NCBI GenBank assembly: GCA_964535015.1
Contig: CAZHRU010000016.1
Location: 1-39,900, forward strand
Direction: 5' to 3'
Length of the DNA: 39,900 bases
DNA from: CAZDUS01 sp964535015
GTDB taxonomy: Bacteria; Verrucomicrobiota; Kiritimatiellia; CAIKKV01; CAITUY01
Part shown: positions 31,818 through 39,900 of the stretch, piece by piece
Numbering within the stretch: position 1 is the first letter of the stretch
Layout: every line of letters starts with the position of its first letter
The notes under the pieces: model-generated
The model's input: the letters and a program-made list of their open reading frames with translations, nothing else
What the model was told of the DNA's origin: nothing
Databases searched by the model: none
Position numbers and translations under genes: made by a program

Positions 31818-33456
31818 CCAAGCGAACTGAGACCCTGTAGAACCGGTTGGAACACGGAACAGAATTGGTCAGCCGGACCGTTCCTCCATTGGCCAGGATG
31901 TCCGCAAAACCCGACACCCCTCCCCACATACCCGTCCCAGTAAGGAGACTCGCCTCTTCCAGACTGTAATACCGCGACCTGAACTCGTAGTTCGTGCTAC
32001 CTGCCGGCACCGTGGGGCAACTAACCACAATCGCACCTCCCACCGACGAGATCTCGGCTTTCAAAGCACTCAGTTTGTTGGTCGGATCAGACCCCGCAAG
32101 GTACTCGGCCAGATTGGAGGCCCCGTCACCATCCGAGTCAAGGGCGGCGTCGCAGGCGTTGGTGAAGTACTGCTTCTCCCATCCGTCCGCAATACTGTTC
32201 TGGTTGGTATCCGCCGCGGGATTCGGCCCCGCCTGGTAACACAGCAACTTGTCCTTGAAACGCACATAAATCCGGCCGTTGCAAAGAACAGGTGGTACAT
32301 ACCCATAGTTCGACACGTCCGTTGCCGATACTAACAATGCAGCCCGTCCTTCCTCGTCATACCCAGTCGGACTTGCCTTGGCCACGCGCAATCTTCCGTT
32401 GGCGAAAATGATTAACTTGCCGTCGGCAACCGTCAACGCGCCTTGCGCAGTCGCATTACCGATGGAGTTCGTACTCCACATGACGGCATTGTTGGTTAAG
32501 TCTATGCAATTCAACTTTGCACCCACAAAGAAATACGCATAGTTACTTGAAATCACGGGAGCGGCCGAGTAAAGAACCGCCGCCGAATTTGTCGCCCAGA
32601 CTGAACTCACTCCGGTCATGTTAGAGTTTACCTGTAATACGCCCTTGCTGTAGACGAAAATGCGGTCGCCATAGACGACCGGATCTGCCATGTCCCAAGA
32701 GATCGTTGATGAATAGTTGGTTGACCACAACGTATTGCCAGTCACAGGGTTGATCGCGCACAAGGAGCCGTTTCCCTGTATCAATGCGGCCCGGTTACCG
32801 TTGACTGTCATCATGACCGGCGAAGTGTACGCCTCCTGTTTGGCAACACTTCCTGTCGGCCAAACCATTTCGTGGGTGGTGCGACTCACCGCCACCCCCA
32901 CCCCGTCAATACTCAGAAGGACCAAATCCCCTTCGATCACTGGAGCACTCGCGTACTTGTAGTCGGGTCTACCAATCTCCGCTGGGACCGTTTTACTCCA
33001 CAACATAGCGCCCGTAGTCGCATCAAAGCACGTCAGTTGGCCATACTCATCGAAAGTGTAGACCTCATTGCCCACAACTGTCGGCGTACTCAACGGGCCA
33101 TAGCCCACAGTTTCGGCGCGCAAATAGGATTGTTTCCACACATTCGACCCTGTGGCGGCGGTAAAACAGTACACAACATTACTCGCTGCACTCCGCCCCA
33201 TTGTGTACAAACGACCTCCGCTAATCACCGGAGAAGATTCGCCCAACTCAACCGCATTACTCCACACCATCGTCGGCGGCCAGTTCGTTAACCATCCCGT
33301 CTCCGTTGAAGTCCCGTTGCGGCCCGGCCCCCGCCACTGCGGCCAGTCACTGGCCTCAACGACGCCTGCCATCATGATCGCCACGCCGCACAACCAACAT
33401 GCGAACAATCCAACCTGATTTGACCTGCCACTCGTCTTCACACTTGTCACCAGCAT
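31813..33456 (-). CDS. Secreted PQQ-type propeller with calcium-repeat C-terminal region
   Basis: 547 aa. Signal peptide (WLCGVAIMMAGVVEA), then the PVC-type propeller opening DWPQWRGPGRNGTSTETGW, with blades CFTAATGSNVWKQSYLRA, CFDATTGAMLWSKTV, AINPVTGNTLWSTNY and CIDLTNNAVMWSTN. After residue 420 comes a thrombospondin-3/EF-like calcium repeat: DTNQNSIADGWEKQYF and DSDGDGASNLAEYLAGSDPTN, then a short beta domain ending SNRFYRVSVRLD. This tail type is common at the ends of secreted PVC proteins and may serve cell-surface placement. Its ATG overlaps the last 10 bases of the pseudopilin gene, so the two are translated together. Confidence 0.87.
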   Translation of the reverse strand: MLVTSVKTSGRSNQVGLFACWLCGVAIMMAGVVEASDWPQWRGPGRNGTSTETGWLTNWPPTMVWSNAVELGESSPVISGGRLYTMGRSAASNVVYCFTAATGSNVWKQSYLRAETVGYGPLSTPTVVGNEVYTFDEYGQLTCFDATTGAMLWSKTVPAEIGRPDYKYASAPVIEGDLVLLSIDGVGVAVSRTTHEMVWPTGSVAKQEAYTSPVMMTVNGNRAALIQGNGSLCAINPVTGNTLWSTNYSSTISWDMADPVVYGDRIFVYSKGVLQVNSNMTGVSSVWATNSAAVLYSAAPVISSNYAYFFVGAKLNCIDLTNNAVMWSTNSIGNATAQGALTVADGKLIIFANGRLRVAKASPTGYDEEGRAALLVSATDVSNYGYVPPVLCNGRIYVRFKDKLLCYQAGPNPAADTNQNSIADGWEKQYFTNACDAALDSDGDGASNLAEYLAGSDPTNKLSALKAEISSVGGAIVVSCPTVPAGSTNYEFRSRYYSLEEASLLTGTGMWGGVSGFADILANGGTVRLTNSVPCSNRFYRVSVRLD

Positions 33457-34289
33457 CCCGTATAGTTACCGCCACCTCCATAGATCGAATGCGGACTCAT
33501 CTCTCCGATGTTCTTCCACCGGACCGACCCGTCCAGAAAACCAACATTCCCACCCTCGGCCCCAAGGTCCATCGCCGTCTGCCCGGCCGAATCCACATTC
33601 ATGTACACTGTATCCGGGTCGGTGCCACTCTTTACCGCACCGGGCCCCGCATGCGGAACCGTGACGCCATCGCCCGCCGACCATGCATTCAGGTCAGCCA
33701 CCAACGGCAAATCCGAACCATCCGCCAACGTCATCGGTGACTGCCACGGCGTCGATCCACTACCGCCTCCCGTCCAAGCCGCTGAATTGGCGTGCCCCCC
33801 CAAGTACTGATACCCGAGAACGAATCCACACGAGGCGTCATAATAACCCCCGTCCCTGTCGTAAGGCGCACCCAGATTGGGACAACGCAGTATCCTGTCG
33901 GTACGACCATACTTGAGCAACACATCCCGCATCGTGGTCGACACAACACAGGTGACTTCCCCGCCCGTATCAGGGACACCACTGGGCAGAATCTCCCGAT
34001 TGTCATCCGCATACATCCGGACCGCCAGAATGAACTGCCGGATGTTGTTCATACAAGACGTCCGCCGCGCTTTCTCCCGCGCCCGCGACAATGCAGGCAC
34101 CAACAATCCCGCCAAAATGCCGATGATGGCTATCACCACCAGAAGTTCAATCAACGTGAAGGCGTAACGATGCAGCACCCGCCTGCCCCTAGACGAAGGC
34201 GGAGTCTTGCTGAACCTGCCATTGGGTAAAGTGTTGTCCATCAACGACTTACCAACATCGCTAATCACACTAACATCGCCGATGCCCAT
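33447..34289 (-). CDS. Prepilin-type N-methylated pseudopilin, X9-DG type
   Basis: 280 aa. After a long leader (residues 1-43) is the class III/type II pilin signal A-FTLIELLVVIAIIGILAGLLVPAL with Glu at +5; the residue before the cut is Ala rather than Gly, which is tolerated. Then SRAREKARRTSCMNNIRQFILAVRMYADD, and near the end NVGFLDGSVRWKNIGEM, the X9-DG motif of the planctomycete/Lentisphaerae DUF1559-like pseudopilin group. AAGGAGG lies 12 nt before the ATG. Such proteins occur in large paralogous sets and are thought to act with type II secretion-like pseudopili. It is coupled to the secreted propeller. Upstream, TACTAGTA at the promoter end of the gap is a small palindrome. Confidence 0.93.
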   Translation of the reverse strand: MGIGDVSVISDVGKSLMDNTLPNGRFSKTPPSSRGRRVLHRYAFTLIELLVVIAIIGILAGLLVPALSRAREKARRTSCMNNIRQFILAVRMYADDNREILPSGVPDTGGEVTCVVSTTMRDVLLKYGRTDRILRCPNLGAPYDRDGGYYDASCGFVLGYQYLGGHANSAAWTGGGSGSTPWQSPMTLADGSDLPLVADLNAWSAGDGVTVPHAGPGAVKSGTDPDTVYMNVDSAGQTAMDLGAEGGNVGFLDGSVRWKNIGEMSPHSIYGGGGNYTGCW

Positions 34290-34496
34290 GATAAGACCTG
34301 CCTCCTTCTTGCTACTTGCAGTGTCAATTTCAAAGACTCTGTCGTTACATATCGGGTGAGTAGAATAAAGTACTAGTATTACTTGAACAATTTTGTCACT
34401 CGGTAGGCATTAAGTCAACAAACTTCCTACATCGCATTGTTACATTACACGACCCACGAAGTTGTTGCGCAGCCTGATTACGGTGAGGGGGGGGAA

Positions 34497-34661
34497 CTAT
34501 TGGATCACCGCCCGGAAGTAACCCTTGCTCGCCGCCGGAACATCGGCCGTACGAACGTTCAGAGGCGGGGTCGCCTGCACCCCATTCATCAGGAAATTCC
34601 AGTTGGTCGTCATCAGATACATATTGTACTGCACTGCGTACACCCGCCCGGTCGCAATTTC
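34497..34661 (-). pseudogene. Decayed C-terminus of a secreted PVC protein
   Basis: About 54 codons between TAG at 34662-34664 and TAG at 34497-34499, with no start codon upstream. The peptide includes VYAVQYNMYLMTTNWNFLM and ends ADVPAASKGYFRAVIQ. This end, an aromatic strand followed by ..GYFRAV.., resembles the final strand of Lentisphaerae-type secreted proteins such as FYRVSVRLD of the propeller at 31813. The upstream DNA to 34843 (and 34290-34496 on the other side) yields no further homologous frame. I read it as the end of a lost gene, with low to medium certainty. Confidence 0.45.
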
Positions 34662-34843
34662 CTAAGTGTGGCATAAATCCATTCACACGTCTTACTCCCA
34701 CAGTCCGCCGCTTTTGACTGCAAGTCATGTATCTGAATGGCAATGACAGGGGAATGACTGGCGTGGTCGCCGGCAATGACGGATTGAATGAGTTATCTTC
34801 TTCACCGGGAAAGACCCGTGCCGTGTTGTGTGCCTTGCCTCGG

Positions 34844-35788
34844 CTACCCGTGACGGCGGCTCCTGACCTGTCCAGGCAACATTGCCATGACCCGTAACAC
34901 TACCCGCCCGACCGCATCCAGACTCGCCGCATCCAACTTGTCCATCGTATCCGCCGGCGTGTGCCAGTATTCGTTGCCGCCCGGAGTGGACCCATACCGG
35001 AAATCAATCAGGTCCACCGACGGAATACCGGCGTTCAGAAAAGGCTCGTGATCATCCAGAATGCCGCCCGGACTGAGAAAGAAACGATCCCTCACTCCCT
35101 CAAGACGTGCCGCCTCGAACACCATCTTCAACAAATCCGGCGTCCCGTTCGGAGGCAGGGTAACCGTCAAATCCCTATCGCCCACCATATCGACCAGGAT
35201 GAACGCCTTCACCCGCTGCGCCTCACCGGACTCCACCCATTGCCGCGCCAGATGCCGACTCCCATGCAATCCGTCCCTCGGGCCATACTCCCGCCGGCAT
35301 TCCTCCCCGTCGAAAAAGGCGGCCCGGATCTCCGCCCCGCCCTCTCGCCTCGCCCCTGCCATCGCCCTCATCACCTCCAACACAACACCAACACCCGATC
35401 CCGAATCATTCGCCCCGGCAAAGTCCGCGCTAATCCCTGTCTTGGTGTCGTAGTGGGCGGCAATTACAATGACACAATTCGTGTCACCGGGAATGCTGCC
35501 AAGCACATTGCGGAAGGTTCCGGTTCCACGCGGAACCGCATCCTCAAAGGTGTCAATCCGGGCCTCGGCCCCCACGGCCCTCAGCCGCCCTTCCAGATAC
35601 ACCGCCGCCGCTTCCGCACTCGGTGTCATGGCCGGCTTGGGCCCCAACTTCACGAAGTCCGCACATTCCCGGAATGCCGCCGCCCCGTCAAAAACTGGAA
35701 CGGGCATCTCAATTGTCTCGGCCTCAGGCGCCCGTCCGCACCCGCTGGCGCAAAGCACGCCCATCAGGCAGAACAGCACCCGCTTCAC
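34844..35788 (-). CDS. M28 family glutaminyl-cyclase-like lipoprotein
   Basis: 314 aa from the GTG at 35788, which overlaps the ParB stop (GTGA). Lipobox LCASGC gives a lipidated Cys17. The single-zinc layout of glutaminyl-peptide cyclotransferase is present: HYDTK with His112/Asp114, ANDSGSG with Asp128, FFDGEE with Glu162/Glu163, the GPRDGLHGSRHLA insert typical of animal-type QC (QDSLYGSRHLA), LVDMVGDRDL and ILDDHEPFLNAGIPSVDLIDF with His247. Ligand set Asp128/Glu163/His247 and acid Glu162 fit QC better than two-zinc aminopeptidases, though the activity is unproven. It would act at the outer face on N-terminal Gln/Glu or as an aminopeptidase. Confidence 0.85.
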   Translation of the reverse strand: MKRVLFCLMGVLCASGCGRAPEAETIEMPVPVFDGAAAFRECADFVKLGPKPAMTPSAEAAAVYLEGRLRAVGAEARIDTFEDAVPRGTGTFRNVLGSIPGDTNCVIVIAAHYDTKTGISADFAGANDSGSGVGVVLEVMRAMAGARREGGAEIRAAFFDGEECRREYGPRDGLHGSRHLARQWVESGEAQRVKAFILVDMVGDRDLTVTLPPNGTPDLLKMVFEAARLEGVRDRFFLSPGGILDDHEPFLNAGIPSVDLIDFRYGSTPGGNEYWHTPADTMDKLDAASLDAVGRVVLRVMAMLPGQVRSRRHG

Positions 35789-36687
35789 AGAGTCTCGCTC
35801 ATCCCCAGCATGTCCAGAATCCGGCTCAGGTCGTCGTTGGTGTAAAAATCGATCTGAATGGAACCCTTGACCTTCCGCCCGTTGGCAAGCGTACGACAAG
35901 GTTGCACATGCACACTCGTGCCAAAATGCTGATGCAACTTGTCCGTCAGGTACGTCACATGATTCGACGGAATATCTTCCTTGGACTCCTTGCGTTTCTT
36001 GGGTGTATGCCGGGCATGCTCCACAATCTTCTCAAGGTCCCGCACCGACAACCCGTCCCGGATCACCCGTTCGGCCAGCTTGCACTGGAGTTCATCCGTC
36101 GGCAATCCCGACAAAATCTTCGCATGCCCCGCCGACACCAACCCCTCCGAAATGAACTTCTTCACCTCGGCAGGCAACCCCAGCAACCGCAGGGCATTCG
36201 CCACCGAAGCCCGTGCCTTGTCAACCCGCCGGGCAATTTCATCCTGGGTCAGATTGAACTTGTCGGCCAGAACCTGGTAACCCTCGGCTTCCTCGATGAC
36301 GTTCAGATCGGCACGCTGAAGGTTCTCGATCAGGGCGATTTCCAATGCCTCAACATCGGAAGCCTCCTTGATGACCACCGGCACCTCGGTCAGACCGGCC
36401 TGTTGCGCCGCCCGCCACCGCCGTTCGCCCGCGATCAACTCGTAACCATCCTCCGCCTTCCTCACCAGCAACGGTTCCAGTATCCCGCGTTGCTTGACGG
36501 AAGCCACCAACTCCTCCAGCGACTCCTTGTTGAACACCCGGCGCGGTTGCCAGGGATTCGGACGGATCGCCGACACTTCCACCTGGTGGTAACCGCCTTG
36601 AGGTGCCGCCGGTGTCGTCACCTGCTCAACCGGCACATCACGAATCAATGCATTCAGGCCGCGTCCCAACCCATGTTTCGTCGCCAT
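35785..36687 (-). CDS. parB: Chromosome partitioning protein ParB (Spo0J)
   Basis: 300 aa. Start KHGLGRGLNALI as in ParB; CTP-binding and nuclease-like N-domain with IRPNPWQPRRVFNKESLEEL, YELIAGERRWRAAQQAGLTEVPVVIKE (GERRxR of the CTPase fold) and LIENLQRADLNVIEEAEGY; the helix-turn-helix LTQDEIARRVDKARASVANALRLLGLP; and a C-terminal dimer region VKGSIQIDFYTNDDLSRILDML. Binds parS to load ParB/CTP clamps and organise the origin. GGGAGG precedes the start. No parA is adjacent, and no parS-like TGTTTCACGTGAAACA is evident in the window. The neighbouring bactofilin is a known partner type of ParB in some bacteria. Confidence 0.96.
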   Translation of the reverse strand: MATKHGLGRGLNALIRDVPVEQVTTPAAPQGGYHQVEVSAIRPNPWQPRRVFNKESLEELVASVKQRGILEPLLVRKAEDGYELIAGERRWRAAQQAGLTEVPVVIKEASDVEALEIALIENLQRADLNVIEEAEGYQVLADKFNLTQDEIARRVDKARASVANALRLLGLPAEVKKFISEGLVSAGHAKILSGLPTDELQCKLAERVIRDGLSVRDLEKIVEHARHTPKKRKESKEDIPSNHVTYLTDKLHQHFGTSVHVQPCRTLANGRKVKGSIQIDFYTNDDLSRILDMLGMSETL

Positions 36688-36726
36688 GATCCAACCCTCC
36701 CTGTCAACCCGCCGTATCCGTCATTC

Positions 36727-37212
36727 TTACTTGCGCGCGAACAACTGCCCGGGCCTTGTCCGCGGATCCATCGTTCCGCGTACGCCGGTGGCCGCTTTGG
36801 ACTCATCGTCGTCGGACTTCGCCGCATCGCCGGATCCCGGCGCCGTCTCCATATCCACCATCTCGCCGGACACACCCTCGGCGGCCACGATTTCCATCTT
36901 GCCGACCAACGTCACGCCTTCCTCAACCACCAGGCGCTTGGCCTTGATGTCGCCCGCCACCTTGGCATTGCCCTTGAGTTCAATCCGGTCCTTCGCACTG
37001 ATATTCCCCTTGATCAGTCCGTTGACCACAATCGAGTTGCCGGTCACATTGCCCTTGATCGCCGACGTCTTCTCCACCAGAACGTCGCCAGCCGTCGTCA
37101 GGTCGCCGTTAACCTTGCCACCCAGCCGGACCCCCCCCGTGCACTTGATCGACCCGCTGATTTCCACATCCTCCGCGATAACCGTCTTGAACTCTTCCAT
37201 TGTCTTCTCCAT
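36727..37212 (-). CDS. Bactofilin cytoskeletal protein
   Basis: 161 aa from the ATG at 37212, or 157 from the ATG at 37200; both have GGAG/GAGGG boxes in reach. Central DUF583 beta-helix: FKTVIAEDVEISGSIKCTGGVRLGGKVNGDLTTAGDVLVEKTSAIKGN, then VNGLIKGNISAKDRIELKGNAKVAGDIKAKRLVVEEGVTLVGKMEI. Stacked six-residue turns form polymers without nucleotide. The disordered C-terminal tail is acidic with a final DPRTRPGQLFARK basic end, which could contact membrane or partners. It sits 39 bp upstream of ParB in the same direction, in line with bactofilin/ParB links in chromosome anchoring. Confidence 0.92.
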   Translation of the reverse strand: MEKTMEEFKTVIAEDVEISGSIKCTGGVRLGGKVNGDLTTAGDVLVEKTSAIKGNVTGNSIVVNGLIKGNISAKDRIELKGNAKVAGDIKAKRLVVEEGVTLVGKMEIVAAEGVSGEMVDMETAPGSGDAAKSDDDESKAATGVRGTMDPRTRPGQLFARK

Positions 37213-37302
37213 TTCCTGTTTCCCTCTTGTAGTCACTGTTGCCTGACCGCATTCGCCCCGCACCAGCGTAAACAACGCGGTTCACCGGCAACACTCGTTG
37301 CT

Positions 37303-38358
37303 TTACGGATACATTCCCGCCCGCATCAGACCTGCCGACTCCGGCAGGCCGAACAACAAATTCATATTTTGCAGCGCCGACCCCGCCTGCCCCTTCATCA
37401 GGTTGTCGATGTACGAAACAACCCGCAGTTTGCGCGTCCTCACATCCACATCCACCACCAGATTGCAGAAATTCGTGCCGCGCACATGCATGGATCCAAT
37501 CGGCGCGTTCCGGTCGAACACCCGCACAAACGAACTGTCCTTGTAGAACTCCTTGTAAAGGGCCATGACGTCCTGGACCTTGATGTCCCCCTGCAACTGC
37601 CCGTACAGGCACGACATGATGCCACGGCACACCGGCACCACCTGCGCCGTGAACGTCACCCGCACTTCCCGCCCCGCCTGCAACGTCAACTCACGCTCTA
37701 TCTCACAGACATGTTGGTGGCCCGACAACTTGTAGGCGTTCATGTGCTCGTATCGCGCCGGGTAGTGGAACGAGGCATTCAACTTCTTCCCCGCCCCCGA
37801 GACCCCCGTCTTGCAGTCGCAGATCACACTGAAAGGTTCAACAAGGTTCTGCTTTACCGCCGGTGCCAGTCCCAGAATGCAACTCACCGCGAAACATCCG
37901 GGATTCCCCACCAGCCGGCCTTTCTTGATCGCCCCCCGGTGCAGTTCGGCCAACCCGTAGACCGCCTCCGGCAGCAATGCCGGCGACGCATGGACAGGAT
38001 CACGCCCGATCCGTTTTGCATACTCTCCATAGGACTCGACCGAGTTGAACCGGAAATCACCACTGTAATCCACCAACTTCGCGCCCGACCCCAGGATCGC
38101 CTGCGCCATCCCCATCCCTACCCCGTCCGGCGTCGCCGTGAATACCACATCCACCGGCTCCTGCGCCGACGGATGCGACGCCTCCACGATCGGCAGGTCG
38201 CAGAACCCCAGCAGATGCGGATACAACGTGCTCATGGGAATACCAATGTCGGTCACCCCCACCAGTGAAGTGACCTTGACCTCCGGGTGCGCAATCAACA
38301 GTTCGACTATTCCGCACCCCCCGTACCCGCCCGCTCCTATGACTTTGGCTCGAATCAC
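37303..38358 (-). CDS. argC: N-acetyl-gamma-glutamyl-phosphate reductase ArgC
   Basis: 351 aa from the GTG at 38358, preceded by AAGGAG at 6-7 nt; a TTG 7 codons earlier is in the box itself. NADPH reduction of N-acetylglutamyl phosphate in arginine synthesis. N-terminal VIGAGGYGGCGIVELL nucleotide loop, FTATPDGVGM, VDYSGDFRF, catalytic Cys155 in GNPGCFAVSC, CKTGVSGAGKKL, SGHQHVCEIE and a final VVSYIDNLMKGQAGSALQNMNLLFG. GNPGC and the GHxHxxE segment are diagnostic. Separated by 90 bp from bactofilin; no other arg gene in the window. The downstream gap has a GCAAC/GTTGC hairpin without T run. Confidence 0.95.
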   Translation of the reverse strand: MIRAKVIGAGGYGGCGIVELLIAHPEVKVTSLVGVTDIGIPMSTLYPHLLGFCDLPIVEASHPSAQEPVDVVFTATPDGVGMGMAQAILGSGAKLVDYSGDFRFNSVESYGEYAKRIGRDPVHASPALLPEAVYGLAELHRGAIKKGRLVGNPGCFAVSCILGLAPAVKQNLVEPFSVICDCKTGVSGAGKKLNASFHYPARYEHMNAYKLSGHQHVCEIERELTLQAGREVRVTFTAQVVPVCRGIMSCLYGQLQGDIKVQDVMALYKEFYKDSSFVRVFDRNAPIGSMHVRGTNFCNLVVDVDVRTRKLRVVSYIDNLMKGQAGSALQNMNLLFGLPESAGLMRAGMYP

Positions 38359-38527
38359 GTCTTTCTCCTTCGCTCGCAAATAACGCGTACCTTAGTACCC
38401 CCCTCCGAAGGTGTCAAGATGCGGTCAGCGCACCCAGAGTTGCGGAACATTCTTTGGCGCGGCTGGCCAGGAATCACGGGTAGCAACAATCCAACCCTCG
38501 GGATCAGACCAGGGGAATTCATATGCG

Positions 38528-39328
38528 TCACGACCACCCCGGTAACGCCAGCAGGCCGCGCAAATACGCCGCTTCCCTCCGTGCCGCCGCCTCGGGATCA
38601 TCACCGAACCACTCCACCGCCAGATACCCCGTATACCCCCTCTGCCGCAGGCGTGCAATGATCTGCCGGTAATCAAGTTCTCCCTCCTCCAAACCACAGG
38701 CCTTGCCGTCACGCCGGTTATGGGCATGAACGTGTTTGATACCCGCCCCCAGCACATCGATCGCCCCGACATAGTCCGGAGTCAAGTTGCCCGGATGATA
38801 AATGACGCCCACGTTGGATCGGTCCGTGTAGCGCAAAAGCCGCTGCGCGCCTTCCAGCGTGTCCATCAGATTCCAAGAATGGATTTCCAACACCCAGACG
38901 ATGCCATCCGCAACCGACGCATCGGCCAATTCGCGCAGACAGCGCGCCACCCGGACCCACTGCTCGGGCGAGGCATCCCGGCTCGCCGTCTTGCCGGTAA
39001 AACATCGAACTCCACGCGCCCCGATCCGTCGGGCGACCGCCAGCACCTGGTGCGCCTCTGCCAGACTCAACGCGGCCGACGCCTCACTGCTGGTGAAGTC
39101 GAAATACGGCGACAGCATCGCCGCTTCGAGCCGGCAATCGGCAAGTTGCCGCCGGACGTCATCCAATGCCGCCTCGGTCAGGCCGTGCACATGCGGCTCC
39201 CAGATCTCAACTCCATCGTAACCGGCGCCGGCAAGCACCGGAAGGATCGCCGACAAGTGTCTCTCAATTTCCCGGTCTTTACCCCACTTGTTTTTCTGAA
39301 ATCCAATACTGCAGAATGCTAATTTCAT
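38528..39328 (-). CDS. Sugar phosphate isomerase/epimerase-like TIM barrel
   Basis: 266 aa from the ATG at 39328; a longer frame adds 23 unlikely residues. Xylose-isomerase-like TIM barrel (AP endonuclease 2 family): AGYDGVEIWEPHVHGL, LEAAMLSPYFDFTSSEA, GARGVRCFTGKTASRDASP, VWVLEIHSWNLMDTLEG, VIYHPGNLTPDYVGAIDVL, IKHVHAHNRRDGKACGLEEG and GYTGYLAVEWFGDD. Metal site residues are expected in Glu of VLEIHSW, Asp/His of YHPGNL, His of VHAHN and Glu of VEWFG, and all are seen. The product is probably a ketose or keto-acid sugar isomerase of unknown substrate. Stands alone, 147 bp from ArgC and divergent from LptF. Confidence 0.87.
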   Translation of the reverse strand: MKLAFCSIGFQKNKWGKDREIERHLSAILPVLAGAGYDGVEIWEPHVHGLTEAALDDVRRQLADCRLEAAMLSPYFDFTSSEASAALSLAEAHQVLAVARRIGARGVRCFTGKTASRDASPEQWVRVARCLRELADASVADGIVWVLEIHSWNLMDTLEGAQRLLRYTDRSNVGVIYHPGNLTPDYVGAIDVLGAGIKHVHAHNRRDGKACGLEEGELDYRQIIARLRQRGYTGYLAVEWFGDDPEAAARREAAYLRGLLALPGWS

Positions 39329-39498
39329 GCCTGCGTAGTGTACGGAAATACCCATTATTGTAAACCTCCGATTCCCAGAACCCGTCACCAGAACCACGCA
39401 CCTCCAACATCCTGTGTCACCCCCCCGCGCTTCTTCCTCGACGAGCCCCCCCCTTGCCCTTTATATACCTTCTTGCTTTTCAACCGGGGAGACCAGAC

Positions 39499-39900
39499 TT
39501 GCGCATCGTTTCCAGATATGTTCGGGATAGTTACCTGCTGACGTTCCTGCTGACACTGCTCGTGCTGACGTTCGTCATGTGCGTCATGGTCCTCTTCCGC
39601 ATTGCCGACCCTCTCGCCATGGGCGGCTCCGTCCGCCTCATCGCCACCATCTTCATCGCCGGCCTCCCTTCCGCCCTCGGCTTCTCCATCCCGGTCAGTA
39701 TCATGACCTCCGCCCTCCTGACGTTCGGCAAACTCTCCGCCAACGGCGAAATCACCGCCATGAAAAGCAGCGGGATACGGATGCTCCAAATCATGCGTCA
39801 ACCCATGATCTTCGCCGCCCTCATGTCGGCCATCTGCCTCTACCTCAACACCGATCTCGTCCCCACCAGTTATGCCGCCCGTCGCGAAGCCCTCCGCCAA
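39499..39900 (+). CDS. LptF/LptG family LPS export permease, N-terminal part
   Basis: The frame runs off the window: 134 codons visible. TTG start with GGGGAG and 7-nt spacer. The peptide begins LRIVSRYVRDSYLLTFLLTLLVLTFVM (first membrane helix), then FRIADPLAMGGSVRL, a second helix region and FSIPVSIMTSALLTFGKLSANGEITAMKSSGI, the signature of YjgP/YjgQ permeases, then MLQIMRQPMIFAALMSAI and LNTDLVPTSYAARREAL. These are the two-copy membrane parts of the Lpt complex that, with the LptB ATPase, extract LPS from the inner membrane, suggesting an LPS-bearing outer membrane. LptF versus LptG cannot be told here. A TATATA lies 33 bases upstream, possible -10. Confidence 0.93.
   Translation, partial: MRIVSRYVRDSYLLTFLLTLLVLTFVMCVMVLFRIADPLAMGGSVRLIATIFIAGLPSALGFSIPVSIMTSALLTFGKLSANGEITAMKSSGIRMLQIMRQPMIFAALMSAICLYLNTDLVPTSYAARREALRQ

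Noticed and set aside
34396..34776. 126-codon minus-strand frame in the gap before the M28 gene
   Set aside because: No family resemblance, no SD, and it overlaps in another frame the better C-terminal relic at 34497-34661.
35623..38268. 881-codon open frame on the plus strand
   Set aside because: It is the antisense of parB, bactofilin and argC, which all carry diagnostic motifs; the translation is Arg/His/Pro-rich without domain features, typical of shadow frames in high-GC DNA.
39385..39900. Minus-strand frame very rich in Glu, Gly and Asp
   Set aside because: It is opposite the LptF/LptG start, whose membrane helices and family signature are clear.

Overview
The window is a dense, high-GC stretch of bacterial chromosome that looks like the PVC group, most likely Kiritimatiellota/Lentisphaerae or a neighbouring lineage. 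This is inferred from gene content, not from a marker gene. The pointers are secreted PQQ-type propellers with a WPQWRGPGRNG start, a pseudopilin with a FLDGSVRW (X9-DG) tail, a URO-D-like protein beside GH43, a heparinase-like lyase, a hydrazine-synthase-alpha-like cytochrome/propeller protein and a bactofilin next to ParB. No tRNA, rRNA, CRISPR array or transposase was seen.

Layout. 1-176: a 55-bp direct repeat with 121-bp period, cut by the window edge. 328-4524 (minus): GH43 glycosidase, URO-D-like protein, secreted propeller. 4605-4844: C-terminal relic of a heparinase-like gene. 5137-12371 (minus): four-gene, partly translationally coupled cluster of a large discoidin/propeller/cytochrome protein, a small propeller, a two-domain RidA/chorismatase-like protein and a propeller/tri-CxxCH protein; an AraC-type regulator is divergent (12517-13374). 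13409-15057: broken, apparently chimeric glycosidase pseudogene. 15065-17009: MipA/OmpV-like porin and a DUF3108 protein. 17006-23540 (minus): heparinase-like lyase followed by VTC domain, DUF4956, HlyD-type adaptor and TolC-type channel. 23701-27186 (plus): small lipoprotein, then a consensus sigma-54 promoter and DUF3570, ApbE, TlpA-like and DUF4266 genes. 27359-31785 (plus): murG, pyrK, pyrD and an unknown membrane-anchored protein. 31813-34289 (minus): pseudopilin overlapping a secreted propeller with a calcium-repeat tail. 34497-34661: a second decayed C-terminus. 34844-38358 (minus): argC, bactofilin, parB and a glutaminyl-cyclase-like M28 lipoprotein. 38528-39328: sugar isomerase-like TIM barrel; 39499 to the edge: start of an LptF/LptG permease.

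The genes fall into housekeeping functions (MurG, pyrimidine and arginine synthesis, ParB/bactofilin, LPS export), polysaccharide use (GH43, heparinase-like lyase, decayed glycosidases) and extracytoplasmic systems of poorly known function. The two most interesting are the DUF3570/ApbE/TlpA/DUF4266 operon, with a perfect-consensus sigma-54 promoter and a flavinylation-like SGATPT sequence in DUF3570, and the VTC/DUF4956 pair fused in one operon to a HlyD/TolC export duct without an ATPase. Three decayed or chimeric genes in this window indicate recent gene loss among carbohydrate-active and secreted proteins. All family calls come from reading motifs by eye.
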